From NCBI RefSeq assembly GCF_009363095.1, contig NZ_CP045295.1, positions 5,671,001 through 5,735,000 on the forward strand: a stretch of 64,000 bases of DNA, read 5' to 3'. Source of the DNA: Paenibacillus cellulositrophicus (GTDB lineage: Bacteria > Bacillota > Bacilli > Paenibacillales > Paenibacillaceae). Position numbers and translations under genes: made by a program. The stretch's first letter is position 1. Each line of letters starts with the position of its first letter. This document shows, one piece after another, positions 8,938 through 18,338 of this stretch. The notes under the pieces are model-generated. The model worked only from the letters and a program-made list of their open reading frames with translations, made no database searches and was not told the origin of the DNA.

Positions 8938-8972
8938 TAACCACTGTCACGCAATATAGCAGCTACATTTCT

Positions 8973-9006
8973 GCCGGCTGATTTTAATAAATCGGCCGGC
9001 TTTTTT
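8973..9006 (+). terminator. Intrinsic terminator after the kinase gene
   Basis: The stem is GCCGGCTGATTT / AAATCGGCCGGC with a small internal irregularity, followed by six T. Confidence 0.9.
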
Positions 9007-9096
9007 GCGCGAAAAAAGCGAATAGCTATATCACTCGCCCCGTACGAACCTCGGCAAAAGGATATCCAGCTTTAGCACCCGATCAGGATCAATGGG

Positions 9097-9153
9097 TAGA
9101 CAGAACCAACAAAATCATTTATGTTATTACTTATTAAAAGTATTTTAATAAGT
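9097..9153 (+). promoter_or_regulatory. Promoter and palindromic operator of the ROK-regulator operon
   Basis: A sigma-A-like promoter is visible: -35 TAGACA (9097-9102), 17-nt spacer, -10 TATGTT (9120-9125). Four bases after the -10 lies a perfect inverted repeat, ACTTATTAAAA (9129-9139), GTA, TTTTAATAAGT (9143-9153). Its place over the transcription start and directly before a ROK repressor gene suggests autoregulation. That is the usual arrangement for XylR-type ROK repressors. Confidence 0.75.
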
Positions 9154-9175
9154 CCGGAAGGGGAGGTTGGCGGCA

Positions 9176-10207
9176 ATGAATCCCGTGACGCACAATACGA
9201 TGCGAGTCAAAAAGATGAATCAGGAGCTCGTGCGGCAAGCGCTCAAATCGATGAAGCAGGGTACCAAGTCGATGGTGGCGCAAATGACCGGATTAAGCGT
9301 GGCGACCTGCGGCAGCATTCTGAACGAAATGCTGGAGACCGGTGAACTGCTCGAGCTGGATCGGGAGGAATCGAGCGGCGGCCGTCCGGCCAGACTGTAT
9401 CAGTATAATGTGAACTATGCTTATATCGCCTGCGTGATCATCCGGGCCGGCGTGAAGGAGCACTCTCTCACGTACAGGGTTGCCAACCTAGCCGGTGAAG
9501 CGGTAGAGGAAGGGCAGCGGGAAGCGGGCCGGATCGATGTTGCAGCGATTGAGAAACTGATCGACGGGCTCATCTCCCAATACCCGCAAATCCGGGCGGT
9601 TGGGATCGGCGTTCCGGGTGCTGTTTATCAGGGCGTCATCAATGTCAGCGATATTCCTGAACTGACTCATGCCCCGCTGGAGGCGATCATTCGCGACAAG
9701 CACGGGATCGAGGTCATTCTGGAGAACGACATGAACTCGACCGTGTACGGCTTTTACCGGAAGCAGGAATACGACAGCGAGAAGTCGATTGCAGTCGCAA
9801 CGTTTCTCGAAGGGAGCTTGCCGGGCGCCGGGCTAATCGTCGATGGGCATATTCATCGGGGGAATACCCGCTTTGCCGGTGAGATCGCCTTCTTACCGTA
9901 TGGCATTTCGCAGGCGGAGCAGCTGCGGCAGCTGCACGACCGGGAGACTTTCCATTCTCTGGCTGCGCATGCGGTGTCCAGCCTGATTGCGATCATGAAC
10001 CCGGAGACGATCGCTCTGACGGGAAGTCTGGTGCAGGCAGATGATATCCATCTGATCCGCCAGGAATCCCTGAAGTATATCCCGGAGCTGCACATGCCGC
10101 AGCTGGCGCTGCTGGAGCATCCGGATGAGGACTACATGTACGGGCTGACGACTATGACGTTGGAAAGCCTGGCTTATTCCCTGCAGTTGGTAGAGAAACG
10201 GAGGTGA
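9176..10207 (+). CDS. ROK-family transcriptional repressor
   Basis: ATG 9176 is chosen because GGGGAGG ends 9 nt before it; a TTG at 9167 is too close. 343 aa. An N-terminal winged HTH (about 10-70, including GTKSMVAQMTGLSVATCGSI) precedes a ROK sugar-kinase-like domain with VGIGVPG (about 142-148) and the fragment AGLIVDGHIHRGN. The ATP-site DxGGT motif is not apparent, in keeping with a regulator rather than a kinase. It presumably binds a sugar or sugar phosphate. Its stop overlaps the start region of the MFS gene, and the palindrome at 9129-9153 is its likely operator. Confidence 0.85.
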   Translation: MNPVTHNTMRVKKMNQELVRQALKSMKQGTKSMVAQMTGLSVATCGSILNEMLETGELLELDREESSGGRPARLYQYNVNYAYIACVIIRAGVKEHSLTYRVANLAGEAVEEGQREAGRIDVAAIEKLIDGLISQYPQIRAVGIGVPGAVYQGVINVSDIPELTHAPLEAIIRDKHGIEVILENDMNSTVYGFYRKQEYDSEKSIAVATFLEGSLPGAGLIVDGHIHRGNTRFAGEIAFLPYGISQAEQLRQLHDRETFHSLAAHAVSSLIAIMNPETIALTGSLVQADDIHLIRQESLKYIPELHMPQLALLEHPDEDYMYGLTTMTLESLAYSLQLVEKRR

Positions 10208-10218
10208 GGGTCAGCCTA

Positions 10219-11451
10219 ATGACATCTGTGAAAAGTAAACCGCATCCGGGAACGGTCCGGAATATTCTGTTTCTGCTGTTTGCCCTGCCGGGACTATCCT
10301 TTGCGTCATGGGTCTCCCGCACGCCTGACGTTCGGGACACGCTTCAAGTCTCCACCGCCGGGATGGGGATGATTATATTTGCGATTGCCGCCGGCTCTTT
10401 GTTCGGTCTGCTTACGTCAGGTTCGATCGTAGCCCGGAAAGGCGCACGATTTGTCATCCTGATCAGCTCTTTGCTGATTGTGGTTGGCTTCGTCGTTGCG
10501 GGAATCGGTACGTCGCTGGCTTCGGTCCCTGTGGTTATTATCGGCCTAATTATTTTCGGCAGCGGCTATGGTACGGCGGAGGTTGCGCTCAATGTGGAGG
10601 GCTCAGCCGCGGAAAAGGCGTTGAACCGGACGCTCTTACCGGCGTTTCACGGCTTTTTCAGTGTGGGGACGCTTGTGGGCGCAGCACTCGGCGCTGCCGC
10701 GGTCGCCATCCATCTTCAAGTGATGGTCCATTTCACGATCCTTGCCTTAATTATGGCGGCAGCTGTGCTCTATAGCTGGCGTTATCTGCCTGAGGAGTCT
10801 GGGAAGGAACCGGCGGGTGCTGGAGCACCTAAAGGATCGGCGCTTCAGCAGCAGTTAAGGATGTGGACGGAGAGGCGCAGCTTGCTGATTGGAGTCATCG
10901 TTTTGGGCATGGCGTTTGCCGAGGGTTCCGCCAATGACTGGCTGCCGCTGACCATGGTGGATGGCTACGGGGTGAGCTCGCTGACAGGTTCATTTATTTA
11001 CGGATTGTTCGTTGCGGCGATGACGCTGGGACGGTTTACGGGCGGATGGGTTCTGGACCGTTATGGCCGGGTGCCGGTGTTATCCGGATGTGCCGTGGCG
11101 GCCATTTTCGGATTATCGCTGGTGATCTGGGGGCCGAATGACGTTGTGGCCTCCATAGGCGTTGTCCTGTGGGGACTTGGAGCTTCCCTTGGTTTTCCGG
11201 TCGGACTGTCGGCGGCGGGGGATGATCCTCAAGGCGCTGCTGCAAGAGTCGGAGCCGTGGCGACTACAGGCTACATCGCTTTTCTGGTGGGCCCGCCTGC
11301 GCTTGGCTTTCTTGGAGAGCATTTCGGGTTATTGCACGCACTGATCGCGGTGCTGATCGGCATTGGGATCGCAGGTTCTCTATCTAGAGCAGCCAAGCCC
11401 GTGCAGCTGCACCAAACATTACATCAAGATGAGAGGGGACTTCACTCCTAA
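10219..11451 (+). CDS. MFS transporter (YbjJ-like, 12 TM)
   Basis: ATG 10219 is placed after GGAGGTGAGGG with 8-nt spacing; an in-frame GTG at 10204 overlaps the upstream gene. 410 aa with about twelve hydrophobic segments split into two halves by the hydrophilic loop EESGKEPAGAGAPKGS (about 195-210). A typical MFS loop 8-9 signature is seen in GRFTGGWVLDRYGRVPV (about 275-291). The overall pattern matches YbjJ-type transporters, which often sit beside sugar-responsive regulators. The substrate is likely a sugar or sugar derivative recognised by the ROK repressor; this is inference from the operon. Confidence 0.85.
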   Translation: MTSVKSKPHPGTVRNILFLLFALPGLSFASWVSRTPDVRDTLQVSTAGMGMIIFAIAAGSLFGLLTSGSIVARKGARFVILISSLLIVVGFVVAGIGTSLASVPVVIIGLIIFGSGYGTAEVALNVEGSAAEKALNRTLLPAFHGFFSVGTLVGAALGAAAVAIHLQVMVHFTILALIMAAAVLYSWRYLPEESGKEPAGAGAPKGSALQQQLRMWTERRSLLIGVIVLGMAFAEGSANDWLPLTMVDGYGVSSLTGSFIYGLFVAAMTLGRFTGGWVLDRYGRVPVLSGCAVAAIFGLSLVIWGPNDVVASIGVVLWGLGASLGFPVGLSAAGDDPQGAAARVGAVATTGYIAFLVGPPALGFLGEHFGLLHALIAVLIGIGIAGSLSRAAKPVQLHQTLHQDERGLHS

Positions 11452-11452
11452 G

Positions 11453-12013
11453 ATGAAAACAGAAAAACAAAAGATGCTGGACGGCGAATTGTACGTCGCT
11501 GCCGACCCTGAATTGACGCAGGAGCGGGCATATGCCCGGCAAATGACCCGCATGTACAACCAGACGACCGAAACGGATGAAAAATTGCGGCTGAAAATCC
11601 TGAAGGAGCTGCTCGGTTCAACCGGGAACTTCCTGGCGATGGAGCCCAACATCCGCTTTGACTATGGCTACAATATTCACGTCGGTGAGCATTTCTACGC
11701 CAACTTTGACTGTACCATCTTGGATGTGTGCGAAGTGAGGATCGGGGACAACTGCTTGTTTGGGCCCGGGGTTCACGTCTATACCGCGACTCACCCGGTG
11801 GATCCGTACGAAAGGATCAAGGGACCGGAATATGGCAAACCCGTAACGATCGGCGACAATGCATGGGTCGGCGGGAGGGCGGTCATCAACCCGGGCGTAA
11901 CGATCGGCAACAACGTCGTCATCGCTTCCGGAGCAGTCGTGACCAAGGATGTTCCGGACAACACCATCGTGGGAGGCAATCCGGCGAAAGTCATTAAAAC
12001 GATCGAAGCCTAA
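11453..12013 (+). CDS. maa: Maltose/galactoside O-acetyltransferase (left-handed beta-helix)
   Basis: 186 aa. The start MKTEKQKMLDGELYVAADPEL is the family's usual N-terminus; the ATG lies 13 nt after GAGAGGGG, a long spacing, and begins 1 nt after the MFS stop. Hexapeptide repeats run from about 75 to 180, including IGDNCLFGPGVHVYTATHPV, with the catalytic His in TATHP (about 114), and the acetyl-CoA cap region VTIGNNVVIASGAVVTKDVP. Family members acetylate the 6-hydroxyl of maltose, glucose or galactosides. As third gene of the ROK-MFS operon it fits detoxification by export of acetylated sugar (inference). Confidence 0.85.
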   Translation: MKTEKQKMLDGELYVAADPELTQERAYARQMTRMYNQTTETDEKLRLKILKELLGSTGNFLAMEPNIRFDYGYNIHVGEHFYANFDCTILDVCEVRIGDNCLFGPGVHVYTATHPVDPYERIKGPEYGKPVTIGDNAWVGGRAVINPGVTIGNNVVIASGAVVTKDVPDNTIVGGNPAKVIKTIEA

Positions 12014-12030
12014 GTTGTGATAAAAAAAGA

Positions 12031-12066
12031 ATCGCCCGAGCGGAGAACGGCCGCCGGGCGATTTTT
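12031..12066. terminator. Bidirectional terminator
   Basis: Arms ATCGCCCG and CGGGCGAT are flanked by A-run and T-run, between the convergent maa and pectate lyase genes. Confidence 0.85.
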
Positions 12067-12129
12067 ACATACCGTTAAAAGAGTTATCTCAGAGAGATGC
12101 CCATATGAACACATCCCGTCGATTTAAGC

Positions 12130-14676
12130 TTAGTTGCTTATGGGGGAAAAGTGATCTTCGAGTTTCACATTCGAGAATTTGGCAAAGTTTAATTGCTCGA
12201 TCGCATTGGCCACATCGTTGCTGTCCACGGCAAAACCGACATAGACCGAATCCTTCATCGCGATGGTTCTCTGACCGATCGGCTTCCATTCCTTGCCGTC
12301 CGTCGATCCGTAGGCGTAGAAGGTGTCGCCATTCCGGCCGAGCTTGAGCCAGTAGCCCTGCTCGACGCCGCCGATTTTGAACGGAATGTCGGGAACCAGC
12401 TGAATACCGGCTTCCTGCGCGCTGGATGCGCTGTCCAATGTTTCGGTCAACGGATCAAAGCCTGAGCCCTGCTGATCTCTTCCCGTTAGATAAGCCGACC
12501 AGCTTGTTTCTTTGGACAGCTTCACCCAGGATAATCCAAGGGCTGCAGTGGCGCTGTTATCTTGCAAATCTTCGCGGATCATCAGTCCGGTAAAGGCGTG
12601 ATTGTCAACGGCTCCGATGGCTTCCAGCTTCGCGGTGAACTCCATGTCTCCGGTCATTTCCTTATATACAAAATGAAAATCGTCTTTCGCAGCATCGTAT
12701 TCCGGCGATTGCTTGGTGCTTCCTTCGCTCGTTCCCAGCTTGCCGTTGCCTTTAACGGTGATCACGCCGTCCGTCAGACTTCCGGTTCCTTTAATGTCCG
12801 GGAAGCCGATATCGGCCGATGCCCAGCCTGCATCAGCCAGCGAGCGCGGGGCCGTGTTGACATGGATGGTGGCTGCGGTCGTTTGGGCCGCATTTCCGTC
12901 CGTGTCCGTCACTCTGGCCGAAATATTGTAGGAAGCATCCTGAAGGCCCTTGATGGTATACACATAGGCGCCGCCTTTTTTCACCGCTTCTCCAAGGTAC
13001 TGCGATCCGTTGTATACGGCCACATTGTTGATTTTATTTCCGAATTTGGAGGAGGCTTTGACGTTGACCTCAATGTCCTCTCCCAGTGCAAACTGTGCAT
13101 TGTTCAGCGGCGCCTCAAGTGTGGCATCCGGATTTTCGGCCGCATGGTCCATGTCGGCCAGGCTGTTGAGATACAGCTCAAGCCAGGTGTAGCCCGTGTC
13201 GGTTACCGTCTTATAGGCATCATGAATGCCCCAGATGTTGTTTTTCTTCTCCCATTGGTCGTCGATTCCGTTCCGATTCGTATCAAAATCGGTGCCGTGC
13301 TGCTCCTCGATCACGCCGAATGGGGTGACATACCCGCCAACCTCGTTTTCGGTGTTGATGTATCTGCCGAGGCCCAGCTCCACTTCCGCGACGATTCTTG
13401 CGTCGATGGCGTCGCGGCGCGGGTAGGTGGCTCCAGCCTTCTGCAAAATGGCCTTCAGCAGCGGCTCGTTCGCTTTTTCCACGCCATGCTGCACGTAATC
13501 GTCAAACGCCGGATTGGTCACCCCGTGATTGACTCCCGTGCTGTCCGCAGAGAGATACGGTTTGGACGCAAAAGACGTCGACTGGTCTCCGCTGGTGTCA
13601 CCGGAGCTTTTCACCAATGGGGACGATCCGTCGAGCCATCCCGTCAGCTTGCCGTTGATCCGGTTCCCGGCGATGTAGAAGCCGCCAAGCTTTTTGGATT
13701 CGCCCGCATCGATGACCCGGTCGGTTACATTATCCCGTGTGCCTGGACCGGCGATTTCGATATTGTTCATATAATTCGTAAAGGTGAACCCTCCGCCGTA
13801 GGTGCCGTTAAAGCCCCAGTTATAGATCACATTGTTGGAGAGCTGCACGACCGCCACGTGATCGGCATCCGCCGCGCCGGCATACCCGCCGCCGAGCCTT
13901 GGGTTCCGGGAAGTATGGCTGGCATACAGATTGTGATGGAACGTCGTTTTGTCTCCGCCGGCGATGCCGCCGTAGCCGTGTCTGCCTTTGGAATGCCCGG
14001 ACAGGGTGAGGCTCTCCGAAATGAGGGACCATTGGACGGTGCCGTTTTCGCCCCTGTACAGCGACAGCGTTTCATCGGTATTCCAGCTGAAGGAGCAGTG
14101 GTCAATGATAAAATAGTTATTGTCCCTGCCCCAGAGCGCATCCATCGAATCGCTGCCGTTGTACACGTTGGTCGCCCCCGGCCGGAAGGAGAGGTACCGG
14201 AGGATAATGTTCTCCGAGTTGCTGATGTTGGTGTCCCAACCTGCAAGGGTAATGCCGTTGCCCGGCGCGGTTTGCCCGGCGATGGTCAGGTTTTTAATGT
14301 TTTTGAACAGCAGGGAGCTTTCCAGCTCGATCGTTCCGGATACGTTAAAAACAATCGTGCGGCCTTCTTTCGGCGTGGACATAATCCCATAGCGAAGCGA
14401 TCCCGGGACCGCCTTTTCGTTGGCGCCGTAATCCTCCAGGGTGGTGACGATATAAACGTCGCCCCCGCGGCCGCCGCTGGTATAAGCCCCGCCGCCTTCC
14501 GCACCCGGAAAAGCGGGAATCGATGCACCCGCAAACTTCTGCTCATCCGCCGACTGAGCCGAAACCGAACCGGAATGCGGCATTCCCGCAAATGGAAGCG
14601 CTACCATAATACTCAACACAACAGCCATGCTTTTCATTCCTTTGTTCTTCTGTTTCATCCGCTTGCCGTGTAACAT
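12130..14676 (-). CDS. Secreted pectate lyase (PL1-like) with Ig-like and C-terminal beta domains
   Basis: ATG 14676 is chosen for AAGGGG upstream; a longer frame to 14778 lacks a ribosome site. 848 aa. The signal peptide is basic MLHGKRMKQKNKG, then MAVVLSIMVALPFAG, cleavage near VSAQS. The catalytic beta-helix spans about 40-440: FPGAEGGGAYTSGGRGGDVY, then DHCSFSWNTDE (Ca site) and SRNPRLGGG, matching the Arg-containing active-site strand of pectate lyases. About 515-620 is an Ig-like domain (LNNAQFALGEDIEVNVKASS). About 630-848 is a beta-sandwich resembling DUF1349/laminin-G-like domains. It cleaves polygalacturonate by beta-elimination outside the cell. The divergent AraC gene is the likely activator. 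Confidence 0.85.
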   Translation of the reverse strand: MLHGKRMKQKNKGMKSMAVVLSIMVALPFAGMPHSGSVSAQSADEQKFAGASIPAFPGAEGGGAYTSGGRGGDVYIVTTLEDYGANEKAVPGSLRYGIMSTPKEGRTIVFNVSGTIELESSLLFKNIKNLTIAGQTAPGNGITLAGWDTNISNSENIILRYLSFRPGATNVYNGSDSMDALWGRDNNYFIIDHCSFSWNTDETLSLYRGENGTVQWSLISESLTLSGHSKGRHGYGGIAGGDKTTFHHNLYASHTSRNPRLGGGYAGAADADHVAVVQLSNNVIYNWGFNGTYGGGFTFTNYMNNIEIAGPGTRDNVTDRVIDAGESKKLGGFYIAGNRINGKLTGWLDGSSPLVKSSGDTSGDQSTSFASKPYLSADSTGVNHGVTNPAFDDYVQHGVEKANEPLLKAILQKAGATYPRRDAIDARIVAEVELGLGRYINTENEVGGYVTPFGVIEEQHGTDFDTNRNGIDDQWEKKNNIWGIHDAYKTVTDTGYTWLELYLNSLADMDHAAENPDATLEAPLNNAQFALGEDIEVNVKASSKFGNKINNVAVYNGSQYLGEAVKKGGAYVYTIKGLQDASYNISARVTDTDGNAAQTTAATIHVNTAPRSLADAGWASADIGFPDIKGTGSLTDGVITVKGNGKLGTSEGSTKQSPEYDAAKDDFHFVYKEMTGDMEFTAKLEAIGAVDNHAFTGLMIREDLQDNSATAALGLSWVKLSKETSWSAYLTGRDQQGSGFDPLTETLDSASSAQEAGIQLVPDIPFKIGGVEQGYWLKLGRNGDTFYAYGSTDGKEWKPIGQRTIAMKDSVYVGFAVDSNDVANAIEQLNFAKFSNVKLEDHFSPISN

Positions 14677-14958
14677 AAATGCACCCCTTACTGTTCGATT
14701 TGTCATTCGATCACACTTCCTCCCTTCAACGGCATATAGAGCAGGAAGCCTGGCGGCATTCTGTGTTTTCCGCTCCATGGAGCCGCTTACTGCTCTTACT
14801 TTAAATCTTTTGGGCTGCTTTTACCTGCCAAAAACGAATTTTTTTGTGCCAGAAGTTGCGACCGGTGCTTGTGCAGATACAGACATCCGTATTATCTTTT
14901 TCATAACAAACCATGCTTGGCTGCCAGGGTTCACATCAGACTGAAACGGGGGATCGAA

Positions 14959-15765
14959 ATGAAAATCAAATACCAGCACAGGGACCCGCAGTTTCATTTA
15001 TTCATTTCAACCAATAATACCTATCCTCTGCATCTGCATAAAAACGTCGAAATTGCCATGGTCCTGTCCGGCGACATCCGTGTCCACATCGATCAACAAG
15101 AGTACGTCCTCTCCGAAGGGGACATGGCGATCATTTTCCCTAATCAGCCGCACGGCTATCAAACGATTGACCACAGCCAAATCCTGCTGATCTTCTTTGA
15201 CGCTTCATTTCCGGGAGATTACACAGGAGATTTGCTTCATTATGTTCCGGACCACCCGGTCGTCCACAAACATCCGGTCGTATCAGGCACCCTGACCAGC
15301 TTGTACAAGCTGTATCGCGAACCTGGCGACAGCCGATTGCTCAAGGCGTACATTTCGGTATTATTAGGGCATGTGCTGCCGCTGCTGTCCCTGAAAAGGG
15401 TGGATTATACGAAAGATATGGATCTCTTCCAAAAGATCCTTGCTTATATCGACCTTCATTTTCTGGAGGCCATCAACTTGGACACGCTTTCCAAAAAACT
15501 CGGGATCAGCAAGTTCCTCATTTCGCGAATTTTCTCCGAGCAGTTTCACGTCTCGTTCCGCGATTATATCAACGGCCAGCGGGCGGCCTACGCCCACATG
15601 CTGCTGCTGTCCACCGCCGATCCGGTCACCGAGATTGCGTTTGACTCCGGCTTCAACAGCTTGCGTTCGTTTTACCGCGTCTTCAAAAAGGAATACGGCA
15701 TGACTCCGAACGAATTTCGCCGAAGCCTCCTGGAGGGGATGCCTAAGAACGAATCGGCTCGGTGA
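14959..15765 (+). CDS. AraC-family regulator with cupin sensor
   Basis: ATG 14959 follows GGGGGATCGAA; the upstream extension of the frame has no ribosome site. 268 aa. The N-terminal cupin (about 10-100) contains YPLHLHKNVEIAMVLSGD and FPNQPHGY. The C-terminal HTH pair (about 165-262) has INLDTLSKKLGISKFLISR and the second-helix signature ITEIAFDSGFNSLRSFYRVFK read here as VTEIAFDSGFNSLRSFYRVF. Divergent from the pectate lyase with about 280 nt between starts, it probably activates that gene in response to a pectin-derived saccharide. Confidence 0.85.
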   Translation: MKIKYQHRDPQFHLFISTNNTYPLHLHKNVEIAMVLSGDIRVHIDQQEYVLSEGDMAIIFPNQPHGYQTIDHSQILLIFFDASFPGDYTGDLLHYVPDHPVVHKHPVVSGTLTSLYKLYREPGDSRLLKAYISVLLGHVLPLLSLKRVDYTKDMDLFQKILAYIDLHFLEAINLDTLSKKLGISKFLISRIFSEQFHVSFRDYINGQRAAYAHMLLLSTADPVTEIAFDSGFNSLRSFYRVFKKEYGMTPNEFRRSLLEGMPKNESAR

Positions 15766-15812
15766 GTGAAAAAGGCGGGGGCCGGAAGAATGGGGAAATG
15801 ACTCCCGTGAAT

Positions 15813-15857
15813 TTTCAAAATGCAGTCAAATGTGATATACTGTTTATGGTATAAACA
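15813..15857 (+). promoter_or_regulatory. Promoter of the TetR gene with TGTTTAT-n3-ATAAACA operator
   Basis: -35 TTTCAA (15813-15818), 17-nt spacer, -10 TATACT (15836-15841). The inverted repeat TGTTTAT/ATAAACA with GGT between (15841-15857) overlaps the last base of the -10. The same palindrome lies before the DHA2 efflux gene at 18339-18355, which identifies it as the TetR operator. Confidence 0.8.
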
Positions 15858-15903
15858 TTTTTTTTGAGCGCATAATGGCTTAGGACACTAGGGGGTAGAT
15901 CTG

Positions 15904-16701
15904 ATGAGTAATGAAGAAGTGACACCGGAAGAAGCGGCGAAGATGCTTCCTGCCGGCGCAGCGCTGAGCTGGGGACTGGTGAAGCCTCCGCAGCGGGGGC
16001 CCAAGCGGGAGATGAGCATCGACCAGATCGTGTCGAAGGCGATTGAAATCGCGGACCAGGACGGCCTCGCCGCCGTTTCGATGAACCGGATCGCGTCGGC
16101 GCTCGGTTTTACGGCGATGTCCCTTTATCGTTATATTCCAAGCAAAGACGACCTGCTCATCCTCATGCAGGATGCGGCATGCGATATTCCGCTGACTCCT
16201 GAGCGTCCCCCGCATGAATGGCGGGAGAGCATGCGAGAGTATGTACTCGGAACGGTCGCTATTTTTCGGAAACATCCATGGTATGGGGATATTCCGATCC
16301 TCGGCATTCCGATCACGCCTAACAATTTACGGATCGTCGATTGGGCGCTCCGGCCGCTGCGGGACATGCCACTGGACCATTTCGAGAAAATGTCGATCGT
16401 TCTTTTGCTGAGCGGCTATGCCCGTAATTGCGGGATGCTCCAACGCGATATCGACCGGGCCGTTCAGGCCGGTTCGAGTGAGGAGGAGTTCAGCGGAATC
16501 AATTACTCGGCGTCACTTCGGACGCTGGTGAAGCCTGAACCATATCCGAACCTGTACCCGATCGTCATGTCCGGGGTTTATTCGGGCGAGAACGAGGCCG
16601 AAAACACCGTAGGCGATGATTTGGAATTCGGGCTGGAGCGGATGCTGGACGGGATTGAACAGTATTTGAACCGGAAAATCAGCGGCAGCATACACAAATA
16701 A
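15904..16701 (+). CDS. TetR/AcrR regulator, TetR_C-type
   Basis: 265 aa, with AGGGGGTAGATCTG before the ATG. After a 35-residue leader the HTH runs about 36-82: MSIDQIVSKAIEIADQDGLA, VSMNRIASALGFTAMSLYRY. The long C-terminal domain (about 95-255) resembles the TetR class that binds drugs. It is convergent with the DHA2 efflux gene, and both promoters carry one identical type of palindrome. The natural model is a repressor of its own gene and of the pump, released by the pump's substrate. The inducing compound is unknown. Confidence 0.88.
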   Translation: MSNEEVTPEEAAKMLPAGAALSWGLVKPPQRGPKREMSIDQIVSKAIEIADQDGLAAVSMNRIASALGFTAMSLYRYIPSKDDLLILMQDAACDIPLTPERPPHEWRESMREYVLGTVAIFRKHPWYGDIPILGIPITPNNLRIVDWALRPLRDMPLDHFEKMSIVLLLSGYARNCGMLQRDIDRAVQAGSSEEEFSGINYSASLRTLVKPEPYPNLYPIVMSGVYSGENEAENTVGDDLEFGLERMLDGIEQYLNRKISGSIHK

Positions 16702-16714
16702 AGCTGCCGCTAAA

Positions 16715-16755
16715 AAAGGCTGCTTCCAGGGATGATTCCTTGGAGGCAGCCTTTA
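16715..16755. terminator. Bidirectional terminator between tetR-type and efflux genes
   Basis: The stem AAGGCTGC ... GGCAGCCTT with inner CCAGG/CCTTGG pairing is flanked by A6 and T3. Confidence 0.85.
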
Positions 16756-16771
16756 TTCATTTGCGCTGATC

Positions 16772-18319
16772 TTACGCAGCGGTGTGGACGGCCTTCTTCT
16801 GTTCGCGAAGCAATACGAGCGTGACTGCGGTGGCCAGGAGCAGGATGACGCCGGAGATCAGGCAGGTGGCGTGCATGGCGGTGATGAACGCTTCACGGGA
16901 AGCCTTCATGACCTGCGCCGCAGCATCCGCCGGTAAATGCAGGGCGGCGGCCGATGCGCCAGCAATGGTCTGCCCTGCTGCCTGGGCCGCATCCGGCGCA
17001 AGTCCTGGGGGCAGGAACGGGGTGACCGCGTGGCGGTAAATGGCCGCAAGGACGCAGCCTAGGAGCGCGATGCCGAATGCGCCTCCGAGCTCGTTGGACG
17101 TTTCAATGAGGCCGCCGACGGCTCCCGCTCGGTCGGCCGGAGCGACGCCCACGACATAATCGGTGACGAGGGTCATGACGGATACGATTCCCGCGGCGAC
17201 CAAGGCGGCGCCGACGAGCAGCACGGTCAGCGGTGAGAAGCCTTCCAGGCGGACCTGGGTCAGTACGCCGAATCCGACTGCCGACAGGAGAAAGCCGCCG
17301 GCCATGACGCGCGGTCTTCCGTAGATTTGCGACAGTTTACCGGCAATCGGTGCCGCTGCCCCGACCACAACAGAAGGCGCCACGCTCCAGAGGGAAGCGA
17401 CGAAGGGGGAGTATCCAAGAACCGACTGGAGGAACTGGGTATTGATGAGCGAGCTGGCCATGAGCGTAAACGTAGCGATAAAGTTTACGAGGATCGAACC
17501 GCCGGTCCGCCGCTCCATCAGCGCACGGATATCGAGCAGCGGATTAGAGATGGTCAACTGGCGCCGTACGAACAGAATGCCGATGAGCAAGCCTGCGGCA
17601 AGCAGTGCGGCGGGAAGGATGGCCCAGCCGTCTTCCGCCAGCGTCTTCACGCCGTAAGTCACGGGAAGGATCGCGGCGAGCGCGAGAGTCGAGCTGAATA
17701 CATCGACTTTGACTTTTGCCGTGCTGCGGGACTCCGGCAGCAAAAACGGCGCGATGATGAGCAGCAGGACCATGGCGGGGATATTGATGAGGAACACGGA
17801 TCCCCAGGAGAAAGAGTCGAGAAGCAGGCCGCCGATAATCGGCCCGACGGTGACGCCGCCCGCCATGACGGCGCTCCAAATGGCCATCGCCTTCGTCCGC
17901 TGCGCCGGGTCCTGGAACATCGTGCGGACGAGCGCCAGCGTTGACGGCATGAGGGTCGAACCGGCGATTCCCAGAATCCCGCGGGCCAGGATCAGCGTTT
18001 CGGCCGACTGGGCGTACGCTGCGAACAAAGAGCTTAGGGCGAATCCGACGGAACCGATCATCAGCAGGCGCCGTCGTCCAATCCGGTCGCCGACGGCGCC
18101 CATCGTCAGCAGCAGCCCGGCAAGGATGAAGCCGTAAACGTCGAAAATCCATAATTGCTGGGTGGCGGTCGGCAGTAGATCCGCGGCAATGGCCGGTGCC
18201 GCGAAGAACAGGACGGATACGTCCATCGAGACGACCATCAGCGGGAGACAAAGGATGCAAAGTGCGATCCATTCTTTGCGGCCGGCCAATTTGGCCGCGT
18301 CGGGGTTTGAAATGCTCAT
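16772..18319 (-). CDS. DHA2-family MFS multidrug efflux pump (14 TM)
   Basis: 515 aa with about fourteen hydrophobic helices. Signatures are MDVSVLFFAAPAIAADL in TM1, GFILAGLLLTMGAVGDRIGRRR (motif A, DxxGRRR, about 65-86), and the antiporter motif C region MAGGVTVGPIIGGLLLD (about 151-168). It resembles SmvA/QacA-type H+-coupled exporters of cationic or hydrophobic drugs. The start ATG at 18319 is preceded by GAGAGGGA. The promoter carries TetR operators, so expression is expected to be induced by a substrate of the neighbouring TetR protein. Confidence 0.88.
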   Translation of the reverse strand: MSISNPDAAKLAGRKEWIALCILCLPLMVVSMDVSVLFFAAPAIAADLLPTATQQLWIFDVYGFILAGLLLTMGAVGDRIGRRRLLMIGSVGFALSSLFAAYAQSAETLILARGILGIAGSTLMPSTLALVRTMFQDPAQRTKAMAIWSAVMAGGVTVGPIIGGLLLDSFSWGSVFLINIPAMVLLLIIAPFLLPESRSTAKVKVDVFSSTLALAAILPVTYGVKTLAEDGWAILPAALLAAGLLIGILFVRRQLTISNPLLDIRALMERRTGGSILVNFIATFTLMASSLINTQFLQSVLGYSPFVASLWSVAPSVVVGAAAPIAGKLSQIYGRPRVMAGGFLLSAVGFGVLTQVRLEGFSPLTVLLVGAALVAAGIVSVMTLVTDYVVGVAPADRAGAVGGLIETSNELGGAFGIALLGCVLAAIYRHAVTPFLPPGLAPDAAQAAGQTIAGASAAALHLPADAAAQVMKASREAFITAMHATCLISGVILLLATAVTLVLLREQKKAVHTAA

Positions 18320-18338
18320 TTAAAATCCCTCTCTTTAT

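Noticed and set aside
12562..14673. 703-codon open frame on the plus strand opposite the pectate lyase
   Set aside because: It is antisense to a gene with clear lyase motifs and a signal peptide; its translation has no family resemblance and reflects GC-rich codon third positions.
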